Assembly: GCF_039696035.1 (NCBI RefSeq)
Contig: NZ_CP155567.1
Location: forward strand, 4,570,465 to 4,634,464
DNA from: Microbulbifer sp. SAOS-129_SWC
GTDB taxonomy: Bacteria; Pseudomonadota; Gammaproteobacteria; Pseudomonadales; Cellvibrionaceae
Reading direction: 5' to 3'
DNA length: 64,000 nt
Part shown: positions 37,001 to 45,107 of the stretch, in pieces
How the letters are laid out: each line of letters begins with the position of its first letter
Numbering within the stretch: position 1 is the first letter of the stretch
The notes under the pieces: generated by a model
Databases searched by the model: none
What the model was told of the DNA's origin: nothing
What the model saw: the letters and a program-made list of their open reading frames with translations, nothing else
Program-made: the position numbers and the translations under genes

Positions 37001-37771
37001 CTAGGCGTAAGCGCTCACTTCGGCACAGATCACCCGCACCCCGCGGGATTCAAGCTGTTGCCGGGTTTCGAGCGCCAGGCCGTCATCAGTGACCAGAATG
37101 TCCACCTGCTCCCAGGGCAGCTCCTGGTTGGGGATACGCCGGCCGACCTTGCTCGACTCCGCCAGCACCACCACCTCGCGCGCCACTTCCGCCATCACCC
37201 GCGACAGACCGATCTGCTCGTTGAAGGTGCAGGTGCCGCGCTCCAGGTCGATACCGTCGGCGCCGATAAACGCCTGGTCGAAATCGTAGCCGCGCAGTAC
37301 CTGTTCCGCCACGCGGCCCTGAAACGCCTCGAAGTGCGGATCCCAGGTGCCGCCGGTCATCAGCAGCGTCGGTTCGTTTTCCAGCTCGCGCAGGGCATTG
37401 GCCACGTGCAGGGAATTGGTCATTACCACCAGGCCGCGCTTGCGCTCCAGTTCCGGGATCACCGCCGCGGTGGTGCGGCCGTAGTCGATCACAATGCGGT
37501 GATGATCCGGGATCAGCGCCGCCGCGGCGCGGCCAATGGCGCGCTTGACCTCGGATGGCGCCTCTTCGACCACCAGCTCTTTCGGCACCGGAATGGCGCC
37601 GCCGTGACGGCGCAGCAGCAGACCGTGGGTTTCCATCGCGGTCAGATCCTTTCGGATCGTAACCTCCGAGGTTTCGAACTGGCGCGCCATTTGTTCCACA
37701 CTGGCTTCACCGGCCTCGTTCAACAGGGCCATGATCTGGTGGCGGCGTTGCTGGGTATTGCGTTTGGACAT
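37001..37771 (-). CDS. DeoR family regulator, probably controlling glmS
   Basis: The 256-residue protein has the DeoR helix-turn-helix (RRHQIMALLNEAGEASVEQMARQFETSEVTIRKDLTAMETHGLLLRRHGGA, residues about 9-58) and the sugar-phosphate sensor domain (IVIDYGRTTAAVIPEL). It ends with FIGADGIDLERGTCTFN and ELPWEQVDILVTDDG. In Pseudomonas relatives a DeoR gene stands between glmU and glmS and acts on amino-sugar genes. Here it is still next to glmS but glmU lies 4 kb away, beyond a dehydrogenase operon. Confidence 0.9.
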   Translation of the reverse strand: MSKRNTQQRRHQIMALLNEAGEASVEQMARQFETSEVTIRKDLTAMETHGLLLRRHGGAIPVPKELVVEEAPSEVKRAIGRAAAALIPDHHRIVIDYGRTTAAVIPELERKRGLVVMTNSLHVANALRELENEPTLLMTGGTWDPHFEAFQGRVAEQVLRGYDFDQAFIGADGIDLERGTCTFNEQIGLSRVMAEVAREVVVLAESSKVGRRIPNQELPWEQVDILVTDDGLALETRQQLESRGVRVICAEVSAYA

Positions 37772-37860
37772 AGGCAGTTAAATTTCGATTCGAAACTTAA
37801 CAATAGCAAAGCGAAAGGATATTTCCCACAGGAAATTTTGACATGACAGGGAGGCAGCGC

Positions 37861-37918
37861 AGGGGTGGCGTATGGTTGCCGCGGTACTGGTGCGCGCGGC
37901 ACCCCCTACGCCACCCCT
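37861..37918. terminator. Hairpin overlapping the E2 stop codon
   Basis: AGGGGTGGCGTA (37861-37872) pairs perfectly with TACGCCACCCCT (37907-37918) over 12 bp with a 34-nt loop that can fold again (GCCGCGG... and ...CGCGGC). The right arm reaches into the TAG stop of the E2 gene. It lacks a T run and may stabilise the 3' end or attenuate transcription of the dehydrogenase operon. Confidence 0.5.
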
Positions 37919-39098
37919 ATGCCAGAGCCTGCATCAGCGCCTTGAGGAAGCGCGCCAGTTCGCCGCCGGTGACGGCGCGGTGGTCGGCGCTGACTGACAG
38001 CGGTAGCTGTGGTCGCACCGCCGGTTTTCCGTCCAGTGGCACTACGGCGTCGAACGTGCGCCCGGCGCCGACGATAGCAACGGTCGGCGGCATCACTACC
38101 GGCGTGGCATAGCGACCGGCCATACCGCCGAAGTTGGACAGCAGGATGCTGGCGCCCTGCAGATCGTCGCGGGCAATGCCGCTCTCGTGTGCCTGGCGCT
38201 TGTAGCTGCCGATCTGCTGCAGCAGATCGCTGTCGGCGTGGCTGGCGACATCCTTCAGCACCGGCACGAACAGGCCGCGCGGCGAATCCACCGCCAGGCC
38301 GATATTGACGCCATCGGCCGGTGTCAGCTGGTCGTCTTGGTACAGCGCGTTCAGGTTTGGCTCGGCCGCACAGGCGGCCTGTACGGCGCGAATCAGGCGC
38401 AGGGTGGCGGATTCCTCGCCCCACCAGGCGCCGATATCCACCTGATCGCACAGGGTCATTGGCGCCACCTGATCGCGCGCGCGACTCATGGCCAGCGCCA
38501 TCGCGCGCCGCGCCGGCGACATTTCCGCAGCTTTACCCTTCGTTTTCTTCGTTTCCTTCGGAGCTTTCGGCGGTTTTTGCGTGGGTTTATCCGATTTCTT
38601 CGCAGTTTTTGCCAGATCGCGCACTTCGGCGGCACTGTAGCGCTCGCCGCGGGGCTGGTGGTAACTCAGGTCGACGCCGAGGCGCCGCGCCAGCGCGCGC
38701 ACTGCAGGTGTGGCCAGGCGCCGCGGCAGGGCGGTGGGGGCTACCTCGCGACCGAGTTGCTGGTCGGTCTGTTCTATCTTGCCGACCACGGTACCGGAAT
38801 CTGCAGACGCGGCTTCGCGTGGTTTGCGCGCCTGCTCGCCGCCGCGCGTTTCGGTATCCGCCGCGGTATCGGCGAAGGCGACCAGTGGCTGGCCGACTTC
38901 GACGGTATCGCCCTCGCCGGCGTAAAGCTTTTCCACCACACCACTGCGCGGCGACGGCACTTCCACCAGCGCCTTGGCGGTCTCTACGGTAACCAGGCTG
39001 TCGTGCGCGGCAATACGCTCGCCCTCGGCCACATGCCACTCGCGGATCACCGCGTCCGGCAGGCCCTCGCCCAGATCGGGCAGTTCGAATACCTTCAC
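37917..39098 (-). CDS. Dihydrolipoamide acyltransferase (E2) of a 2-oxoacid dehydrogenase complex
   Basis: The 393-residue E2 begins with one lipoyl domain (VKVFELPDLGEG..., residues 1-80; the lipoyl lysine is in ETAKALVEVPSP). A flexible charged linker follows, then a peripheral-subunit-binding domain (TPAVRALARRLGVDL...GERYSAAEVRDL, about 120-155), a Lys/Pro-rich linker, and the catalytic domain ending SADHRAVTGGELARFLKAL with the DHR-type active site. The start is GTG at 39098, with GGAGG six bases upstream and a GTGA overlap with E1-beta. A longer open frame up to 40364 is a shadow. No E3 gene is nearby. Confidence 0.93.
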   Translation of the reverse strand: MKVFELPDLGEGLPDAVIREWHVAEGERIAAHDSLVTVETAKALVEVPSPRSGVVEKLYAGEGDTVEVGQPLVAFADTAADTETRGGEQARKPREAASADSGTVVGKIEQTDQQLGREVAPTALPRRLATPAVRALARRLGVDLSYHQPRGERYSAAEVRDLAKTAKKSDKPTQKPPKAPKETKKTKGKAAEMSPARRAMALAMSRARDQVAPMTLCDQVDIGAWWGEESATLRLIRAVQAACAAEPNLNALYQDDQLTPADGVNIGLAVDSPRGLFVPVLKDVASHADSDLLQQIGSYKRQAHESGIARDDLQGASILLSNFGGMAGRYATPVVMPPTVAIVGAGRTFDAVVPLDGKPAVRPQLPLSVSADHRAVTGGELARFLKALMQALA

Positions 39099-40090
39099 CG
39101 GCGGCCTCCGTTGGTGTAATCCAGCGCCTCGCGGGCGGCGGCGACGATGCGTTCGACGCCGGGCAGGTAGTCGTATTCGAGCCGGTAGTAGGGCATCACC
39201 GTGTCGTAGCCGGTAACCCGCTGCACCGGCGCGTCGAGCAGATCGAACGCGTATTCGCTGATCTGCGCGCTGATCTCGGCGCCGAGGCCACCGAAACGCG
39301 CGGCCTCGTGCACCACCACACAGCGACGGGTTTTCTCCAGCGAGTCGACGATGCCGTGGATATCCAGCGGCTTCAGCGTGGCCGGGTCGATCACCTCCGC
39401 CTCGATGCCCTCGGCCGCCAGCTGCTCCGCCGCCGCCTGGGTCTCCTTCAGCATCGCGCCCCAGCTGATCAGGGTGATATCGGTGCCCTCGCGCAATACG
39501 AAACAGCGGTCCAGCGGCAGCGCCTCGCCGCTGTCCGGCACTTCCTGTTTGACCGCGCGGTAGATGCGTTTGGGTTCGAGGAAAATTACCGGGTCCGGAT
39601 CGCGGATCGCGGCCAGCAACAGGCCGTAGGCGCGCGCCGGCGACGACGGCACCACCACGCGCAGACCGGGAATATGCGCAAACAGCGCCTCGGTGCTCTC
39701 GGAGTGGTGCTCCGGCGCGTGGATGCCGCCACCGTAGGGCGCGCGGCATACCAGCGGGCAGGACAGGCGACCGCGGGTGCGGCTGCGGTAGCGGCTGGCG
39801 TGGCTGAGGATGTGGTCCAGTGCCGGGTAGATAAAGCCCATAAACTGGAATTCCGCCACCGGCCGCAGGCCCTGCGCTGCCATGCCCACGGCGATGCCAC
39901 CAATCATGTTTTCCGCCAGCGGCGTATCCAGCACCCGCTGCGGGCCAAAACGCTGCTGCAGGCCGTCGGTGGCGCGGAAGACGCCGCCATTGGCGCCGAC
40001 ATCCTGGCCGAACACCACCACGCGGTTGTCTGCGTCCAGTTCGTGGGCCAGCGCCCGGGTGACCGCCTCTACCAGGGTAATGGCGGCCAT
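39095..40090 (-). CDS. 2-oxoacid dehydrogenase E1 component, beta subunit
   Basis: The 331-residue protein has the transketolase-like pyrimidine domain (VVVFGQDVGANGGVFRATDGLQQRFGPQRVLDTPLAENMIGGIAVGMA, residues about 23-70) and the C-terminal transketolase domain (LREGTDITLISWGAML). It has the cation and TPP contacts of the E1-beta family (GIHAPEHHSESTEALFAHIPGLRVVVPSSP). It pairs with E1-alpha and E2 to decarboxylate pyruvate or branched-chain 2-oxo acids; which one is not certain from sequence. Its ATG shares one base with the E1-alpha stop, and its end overlaps E2. Confidence 0.94.
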   Translation of the reverse strand: MAAITLVEAVTRALAHELDADNRVVVFGQDVGANGGVFRATDGLQQRFGPQRVLDTPLAENMIGGIAVGMAAQGLRPVAEFQFMGFIYPALDHILSHASRYRSRTRGRLSCPLVCRAPYGGGIHAPEHHSESTEALFAHIPGLRVVVPSSPARAYGLLLAAIRDPDPVIFLEPKRIYRAVKQEVPDSGEALPLDRCFVLREGTDITLISWGAMLKETQAAAEQLAAEGIEAEVIDPATLKPLDIHGIVDSLEKTRRCVVVHEAARFGGLGAEISAQISEYAFDLLDAPVQRVTGYDTVMPYYRLEYDYLPGVERIVAAAREALDYTNGGRR

Positions 40091-41184
40091 CAGCGGCTCC
40101 TCCCGGCCACTTCGTCGTACTGCTCGAGTAGCGCTTCCGGCAGTTCGCGGTACAGGTGGTCGAACATCGCCGTGGCCGTGTCGGCGGGTCTGTCGCGGTA
40201 GGTGCTGAGCGCATCCTCGAGTATTTCCGCCAACTCCCGCTGCAGCTCGCCTTCGCTGTCGTCGTCCCAGTGACCGGCGTCGACCAGGTAGCGGCGCAGG
40301 CGCGCAACGGGTTCGCAGCGTTCGGCCTCCAGTACTTCTTCCTGCGGGCGATAGCGACTGGCATCGTCAGCGGTGGTGTGGTCGCACAGGCGGTAGCTCA
40401 GCGCCTCGATCAAGGTCGGGCCGGCGCCGCTGCCCGCACGCTCGACCGCGTCGGCCACCGCCTGGCGCACCGCGACAATGTCGTTGCCGTCCACCTGCAG
40501 GCCCGGAATACCGGCGGCGATGGCCTTCTGCGCCAGGGTGTTCGCCGCTGTCTGCGCGCCGCGTGCCACCGAGATGGCCCATTGATTGTTGTTGATCACG
40601 AACACCACCGGCAGCTGCCAGACGCCGGCCAGGTTCAGCGCTTCGTAGAAATCGCCCTTGGAGGTGGCGCCATCACCGGCGCTGGTGACCGCGACCCGTG
40701 GCGGTTCGCCGAGTTGCTCGTTCTTGTACTTGAGTGCGAAAGCGACGCCGGCGGCGTGCAGCAATTGCGTGGCAATGGGGACGCACAGCGGCAGGTCTTC
40801 GGGGTCGTGGGCGTAGTTCTGGCCGCGCTCGTCGCCGCCCCAGATGGCGAGAATTTCCTCAATTTCGACACCCCGCTCGAGCAGCGCGCCGGTCTCGCGG
40901 TAGTAAGGGCAGTAGACATCGGATGGCTGCAGGGCAGCACCGGTGCCGACACCGATGGCCTCCTGGCCGAGGGTGGACGGGTAGGTGCCGAGCTGGCCGG
41001 TGCGCTGCAGCTTGACCGCACGATCATCCACCAGCCGCGCCAGTGCCATCTGGCGGTACATGGCCAGCAGCACATCCGGGGTGGCGAAAGCGGGTAATTC
41101 CTGGGTGGCGCGCCCCTGTTCGTCCAGATATTGCAGCGAGGCAATATCGAACGAGGCGACCAGGTGCATTCGGGGTTTGTGCAT
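40090..41184 (-). CDS. 2-oxoacid dehydrogenase E1 component, alpha subunit
   Basis: The 364-residue protein has the TPP motif SAGDGATSKGDFYEALNLAGVWQLPVVFVINNNQWAIS (GDG to NN, about residues 155-195) and the phosphorylation-loop-like region SYRLCDHTTADDASRYR. It is first in the operon E1-alpha, E1-beta, E2. The ATG at 41184 (MHKPRMHLVASFD) has AAGGA upstream; ten more codons upstream are possible but unlikely. Branched-chain 2-oxoacid dehydrogenase and pyruvate dehydrogenase subunits are hard to separate here. The hairpin pair upstream marks the other boundary of the operon. Confidence 0.93.
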   Translation of the reverse strand: MHKPRMHLVASFDIASLQYLDEQGRATQELPAFATPDVLLAMYRQMALARLVDDRAVKLQRTGQLGTYPSTLGQEAIGVGTGAALQPSDVYCPYYRETGALLERGVEIEEILAIWGGDERGQNYAHDPEDLPLCVPIATQLLHAAGVAFALKYKNEQLGEPPRVAVTSAGDGATSKGDFYEALNLAGVWQLPVVFVINNNQWAISVARGAQTAANTLAQKAIAAGIPGLQVDGNDIVAVRQAVADAVERAGSGAGPTLIEALSYRLCDHTTADDASRYRPQEEVLEAERCEPVARLRRYLVDAGHWDDDSEGELQRELAEILEDALSTYRDRPADTATAMFDHLYRELPEALLEQYDEVAGRSR

Positions 41185-41316
41185 CGGGCGAGTCCTTTTA
41201 TTCCCGTTGCGCAAGTGTAATGGATGGTCGGCGGGCGGCCGGTTTGTTGAGGTGGGCTATGCCGCCGGATTTTCGCTCTGGCGGCATTTGATTTCGCTGT
41301 TAGCCAGCTGAGTGGC

Positions 41317-41427
41317 GGTGCTGCTGCCGTCGGCAGTTTGCCAGACACGCTGTGAATACATCCCTGTACGCTCTAATCGGCATCCATGCCTCATAAGGTC
41401 TGGCAAACTGCCGACGGCATCAGCACC
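41317..41427. repeat. Long hairpin with conserved 51-nt loop, copy 2
   Basis: The arms at 41317-41346 and 41398-41427 match at 29 of 30 positions. The loop (41347-41397) reads TGTGAATACATCC, TGTACGCTC, CGGCATCC and TGCCTCATAAG, nearly identical to copy 1 with one base less. The arm sequences share nothing with copy 1. It lies 130 bases before the E1-alpha start. With copy 3 and the spacer it fills the 469-base gap between the dehydrogenase operon and glmU. Confidence 0.9.
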
Positions 41428-41439
41428 TTAGCATTAACT

Positions 41440-41466
41440 TCAACGATTCTATTTAATGTTCGTTGA
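41440..41466. promoter_or_regulatory. Short inverted repeat between hairpin copies 2 and 3
   Basis: TCAACGA and TCGTTGA are separated by 13 AT-rich bases and lie in the only AT-rich part of the gap. This could be an operator for the dehydrogenase operon promoter, though the distance to the E1-alpha start (about 260 bases) is long. Confidence 0.4.
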
Positions 41467-41500
41467 TGCTCGATTAAGAACTCAGGAATCGACGCGAAAG

Positions 41501-41608
41501 CCCTGTGGCCGGGAGCTACTTGGGGGACTGTCAGCGAGAGGGACCTCGCTGACAAGCCTCCAGGGATGGATTCACGGCGTGTCCCTCAAGTAGCTCCCGG
41601 CAACAGGG
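41501..41608. repeat. Long hairpin with conserved 52-nt loop, copy 3, inverted orientation
   Basis: The arms at 41501-41528 and 41581-41608 match at 26 of 28 positions, one exception being a G-T pair. The loop (41529-41580) is again 52 nt, but the conserved words are on the minus strand: GTGAATCCATCC, TGGAGGCTT and GTCCCT. Its half nearer the left arm forms a second perfect 10-bp hairpin (TGTCAGCGAG/CTCGCTGACA). This copy is more diverged from copies 1 and 2 than they are from each other. Confidence 0.88.
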
Positions 41609-41653
41609 CTGCCGTTGTGCTTACTAACAGCACTCCCCTCGAATACCCCGGTG

Positions 41654-43015
41654 TCAGGGCTTCTTGGTCGGCCGCTGCCAGCCGCTGATATTGCGCTGCT
41701 TGCCACGGGCCACTGCCAGTTCGTCAGTGCTCACTTCGCGGGTGATGGTGGAGCCGGCACCGACTGTGGCACCGGCGCCGACTTTGACCGGGGCGACCAG
41801 CGCGGTGTTGGAGCCGATAAAGGCGCCGTCGCCAATTTCGGTGGTGAATTTGTTTACGCCGTCGTAGTTACAGGTGATGGTACCGGCGCCGATGTTGACC
41901 CCGTCACCGACGATGGCATCACCGACGTAAGACAGGTGATTGACCTTGCTGCCGCGGCCAATCTGCGCCTTCTTGGTCTCGACGAAATTGCCCACCTTGG
42001 CGCCATCCGCCAGTTGCGTGCCGGGGCGCAGGCGCGCGAAGGGGCCGATGGTGCAGGCCTCGCCCACCTTGGCGTCCTCGATAATGGAGTTGGCCTCCAC
42101 CCGGGTACCATCGGCGAGGCGGCAGTTCTTCAGCAGACAGTTGGGGCCGATATGTACATCCTTGCCCAGCGTGACCTCGCCCTCGAATACGCAGTTGATA
42201 TCGATGGACACATCGGTACCACACTGGAGGCTGCCGCGAATATCGATGCGCGCCGGATCCAGCAGCGTGACACCGGCGTTCATCAGCGCCAGCGCGCGGT
42301 CGCGCTGCAGGGCGCGCTCCATCTGCGCCTGCTGGGCGCGGCTGTTGACGCCGGCGACCTCCAGCGGGTCACTGGCACGCACACCGGTGACCGCGATGTT
42401 CTCGCTGACCGAGCGCGCGATCACGTCGGTCAGGTAATACTCGCCCTGGGCATTGTCGTTGGACAGCTCCGGCAGCCAGCGACACAGCAGAGCGGCGGGG
42501 GCAGCGAGGATGCCGGTGTTCACCTCGCGGATGGCGAGGATGTCGGCATCCGCGTCCTTTTCTTCCACGATCGCCTGCACACGGCCGTCGTCATCGCGCA
42601 CGATGCGGCCGTAGCCGGCCGGATTGGCCATCTCCACCGACAGCAGGGCGGGGCCCTTGTCGGACGCGCTCAGCAGTGACTGCAGGGTTCCAGTCCTGAC
42701 CAGTGGCACATCCCCATACAGAACCAGCACGGTGGAATCGCGACGCATATTCGGGATCGCCTGGGCGACTGCATGGCCGGTGCCAAGCTGTTCGGTCTGC
42801 TCGACGAAGCGGACGCCACTGTCGGCAAACAGCTCGCGCACGCGCTCGGCGCCGTGGCCGATCACCACAGTGATCTCCACGTCGCCCAGCTGCTTGGCAG
42901 TATCGATGACGCGGCCGAGCATCGGCACACCGCCGATCGGGTGCAGGACCTTGGGCAGGTCGGAATGCATACGGGTGCCTTTGCCGGCAGCGAGAATGAC
43001 GATATCGATACTCAT
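41654..43015 (-). CDS. glmU: Bifunctional GlcNAc-1-phosphate uridyltransferase / GlcN-1-phosphate acetyltransferase GlmU
   Basis: The 453-residue enzyme starts [29 protein letters not shown], the nucleotidyl-transfer loop (residues 8-18). [10 protein letters not shown] carries the metal-binding Asp, and [15 protein letters not shown] is the uracil site. The left-handed beta-helix with hexapeptide repeats (about residues 250-440) has the acetyl-CoA region [29 protein letters not shown]. It makes UDP-GlcNAc from GlcN-1-P. A long in-frame extension upstream of 43015 is not part of the family. glmS, its pathway partner, is at 35097-36926. Confidence 0.97.
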   Translation of the reverse strand: MSIDIVILAAGKGTRMHSDLPKVLHPIGGVPMLGRVIDTAKQLGDVEITVVIGHGAERVRELFADSGVRFVEQTEQLGTGHAVAQAIPNMRRDSTVLVLYGDVPLVRTGTLQSLLSASDKGPALLSVEMANPAGYGRIVRDDDGRVQAIVEEKDADADILAIREVNTGILAAPAALLCRWLPELSNDNAQGEYYLTDVIARSVSENIAVTGVRASDPLEVAGVNSRAQQAQMERALQRDRALALMNAGVTLLDPARIDIRGSLQCGTDVSIDINCVFEGEVTLGKDVHIGPNCLLKNCRLADGTRVEANSIIEDAKVGEACTIGPFARLRPGTQLADGAKVGNFVETKKAQIGRGSKVNHLSYVGDAIVGDGVNIGAGTITCNYDGVNKFTTEIGDGAFIGSNTALVAPVKVGAGATVGAGSTITREVSTDELAVARGKQRNISGWQRPTKKP

Positions 43016-43162
43016 GGGAACTCTTGTTTGCAGTTGTCTGCGCAATGTTGGCCGGGAATTGTGTCGATTTCCCCCTGCGACTACAAGTTGGCGCCGGAAT
43101 TCCGGCTCGATAGTGGCTATTATCCGCCGCAGTGAATGGATGGAATGGAGTAGAGCGCGAAG

Positions 43163-44053
43163 ATGGAAACCAGGGGCTTGTGGCTGTCGATTGTCGGTTG
43201 CCTGTTGATGGCGGCGCTGGGCTTCGGCTTTGCCCAGCTGACCGGCTCGGACGCCATTTTTCTCGACGGCGTCTTTTCGCTGGTCAATTTCGTCATGTCG
43301 CTGGTGATGCTCAGCGTTTCGCGCCTGCTGCGGCGCAGCGCCGATCGGCGCTTCCCGTTCGGCTACGCCAGTTTCGAACCTGCCTTCAACGTGCTGCAGA
43401 GCATGGTGATCCTGGGCGTGATGTTGATGGCGCTGTCGTCGGCAATCGCCGCCCTCTACGCCGGCGGGCGCACACTGCTGGCGGGTCCGGCGACCCTCTA
43501 CGCGGCGATCGCCAGCGGCGGCTGCCTGGCGGTATTCCTGGTGCTGCGGCGTATCGCCGCCGCCACCGGCTCCACCTTGATTGCGGTGGATGCCTTTGCC
43601 TGGCTGATGGATGCCATCCTGAGCGGCGTGGTGCTGTGCGCCTTCGGATTTGCGTGGCAGTTCGGCGACCTGCTCGGGCCGCGACTGCCGTATGTGGATT
43701 CCTGGATGGTAATTGCGATGGTCGCGGTAATGCTGCCGGTGCCGGCGCGCACACTGTACCGCAACCTGATGGAGGTACTGCTGGCAGCGCCCGCAGCGGC
43801 GGTGCAGCGGGAAATCCGCAGCGCTTTCGCCGCCGCGATGGCGAATGTTCCCGGGCAGCGCTGGTCGCTCAGCATGACCAAGACCGGCCGCTCGCTGTAT
43901 CTGCACGCACGTATCCTGGTGGATGAAAACTATGTCCGCGCGCCACTGGAGCAGCTGGACGAGTGGCGCGAGCAACTCACCGCGCGCATGGTCCAGTATG
44001 TTGGCGAACAGGAATTTGATGTGGTGTTCACCACCGATCCGGATTATCTGTAG
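43163..44053 (+). CDS. Cation diffusion facilitator family transporter
   Basis: The 296-residue protein has six predicted membrane segments (residues about 7-215) and a short cytosolic C-terminal domain. [16 protein letters not shown] (about residues 35-50) corresponds to the family's first metal-binding helix, and [17 protein letters not shown] (about 145-161) to the second. The usual second Asp/His of the first helix is replaced by Asn, so metal specificity (Zn, Fe or Mn) cannot be stated. The stop overlaps the convergent FNT gene's stop by 10 bases. Confidence 0.85.
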   Translation: METRGLWLSIVGCLLMAALGFGFAQLTGSDAIFLDGVFSLVNFVMSLVMLSVSRLLRRSADRRFPFGYASFEPAFNVLQSMVILGVMLMALSSAIAALYAGGRTLLAGPATLYAAIASGGCLAVFLVLRRIAAATGSTLIAVDAFAWLMDAILSGVVLCAFGFAWQFGDLLGPRLPYVDSWMVIAMVAVMLPVPARTLYRNLMEVLLAAPAAAVQREIRSAFAAAMANVPGQRWSLSMTKTGRSLYLHARILVDENYVRAPLEQLDEWREQLTARMVQYVGEQEFDVVFTTDPDYL

Positions 44054-44844
44054 TTGACGATATAACCATATTTAAGCAGCCCGACGAATACCGAGCCGCC
44101 AATGGTGTTGCCGAGGGTGGCGAGGGCGAGGAAGCGCAGCACATCGGCAAAACCGATCGCCTGGCCGGGCCCCAGCCAGGCGCTGAAGATGGCTACCGCA
44201 CCGGCGATACAATGCGCCAGCCCGCCGAGGCCGATCACAAAGGTAATCACCACAATCACTACGATGCGGCCGATGGTATCGGTGGCGGAGGCCACGACCC
44301 AGCCCAGCAGGCCCATCAGCCAGCCGGCAAAGACCGCGCCGAGCAGCAACCCCGCGTTGCCACCAGCGGTGAGCTCTTCCCCGTAGTAATCCAGCGCCGC
44401 GCTGTCGATATTCTGCGACAGCGCCACGAACCGGATAAAGATCAGACTGAACGCCAGCGCGCCGATCATATTGCCGCTGTAGATAATCGCCCAGATGCGC
44501 GCCAGATCCCGGCGGCGCTGCGCGCGATCGAGCACCGGCAGTATCGCCAGGGTGGTGTGTTCGGTGAACAGGTCGGCGCGGCCAATAATCACCAGCACGA
44601 AACCGATCGGGTAGCTGAGCGAAAGGATGAAATGCAGTATCTGCTCGCCCGCCAGGCCGTGAAAGTGGGTGTACAGCACCGCCATCAGGAAGAAACTGAA
44701 GCCGATCTCCAGCCCTGCAGCGATCGACGACAGCAGCAGCGAGCGGTTGCCGCGCTCGTACTCGTGCTGACTGGCATCCATCTGCTCCTGCAGTATCTGC
44801 CGGTCGCTCTTGGGGCGGTCCGATTTTCGCGCCATCGACTTCAT
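44044..44844 (-). CDS. Formate/nitrite transporter family protein (YfdC-like)
   Basis: The 266-residue protein has six or more membrane segments from about residue 30, with [46 protein letters not shown] and [25 protein letters not shown]. The TEHTT loop and [10 protein letters not shown] loop are the FNT-type half-helix regions. The charged N-terminus ([19 protein letters not shown]) is typical of the YfdC subgroup rather than FocA or NirC. The substrate is unknown. Two ATG starts (44844 and 44835) are possible, and neither has a strong ribosome site. Confidence 0.85.
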   Translation of the reverse strand: MKSMARKSDRPKSDRQILQEQMDASQHEYERGNRSLLLSSIAAGLEIGFSFFLMAVLYTHFHGLAGEQILHFILSLSYPIGFVLVIIGRADLFTEHTTLAILPVLDRAQRRRDLARIWAIIYSGNMIGALAFSLIFIRFVALSQNIDSAALDYYGEELTAGGNAGLLLGAVFAGWLMGLLGWVVASATDTIGRIVVIVVITFVIGLGGLAHCIAGAVAIFSAWLGPGQAIGFADVLRFLALATLGNTIGGSVFVGLLKYGYIVNYR

Positions 44845-45107
44845 CCGGTGGTTTGCGCCGCCAGCGCCAATCCGGGCCACCGGCTACCCATAGGTTAGCT
44901 GTGTCTGTCGGCGGCGACAGAAAAAGCCCCAAAAAGCGGGCCCTGACAAATTCGCTTACCGGCGCCAGGCCGGCGCTGTCAGGACTTCAATCTGATCGGG
45001 CCAACACCGGTTGGCGCGGAGGAGCGGATAACGGCGGGGCTGATGCTCAACCGGCAATCGCGCTGCACGGTGATGCAGGGACTGCCAGTGATCGGGTGCG
45101 TTAGCAG

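Noticed and set aside
37917..40364. 815-codon open frame over the E2 and E1-beta region
   Set aside because: Only the last 393 codons match E2. The earlier part is a reading-frame shadow of E1-beta; the GTG at 39098 with GGAGG is the true start.
41654..43975. 773-codon open frame including glmU
   Set aside because: The family protein starts at [13 protein letters not shown] (43015). The upstream codons are antisense to the CDF transporter gene and low-complexity Gln/His/Arg-rich.
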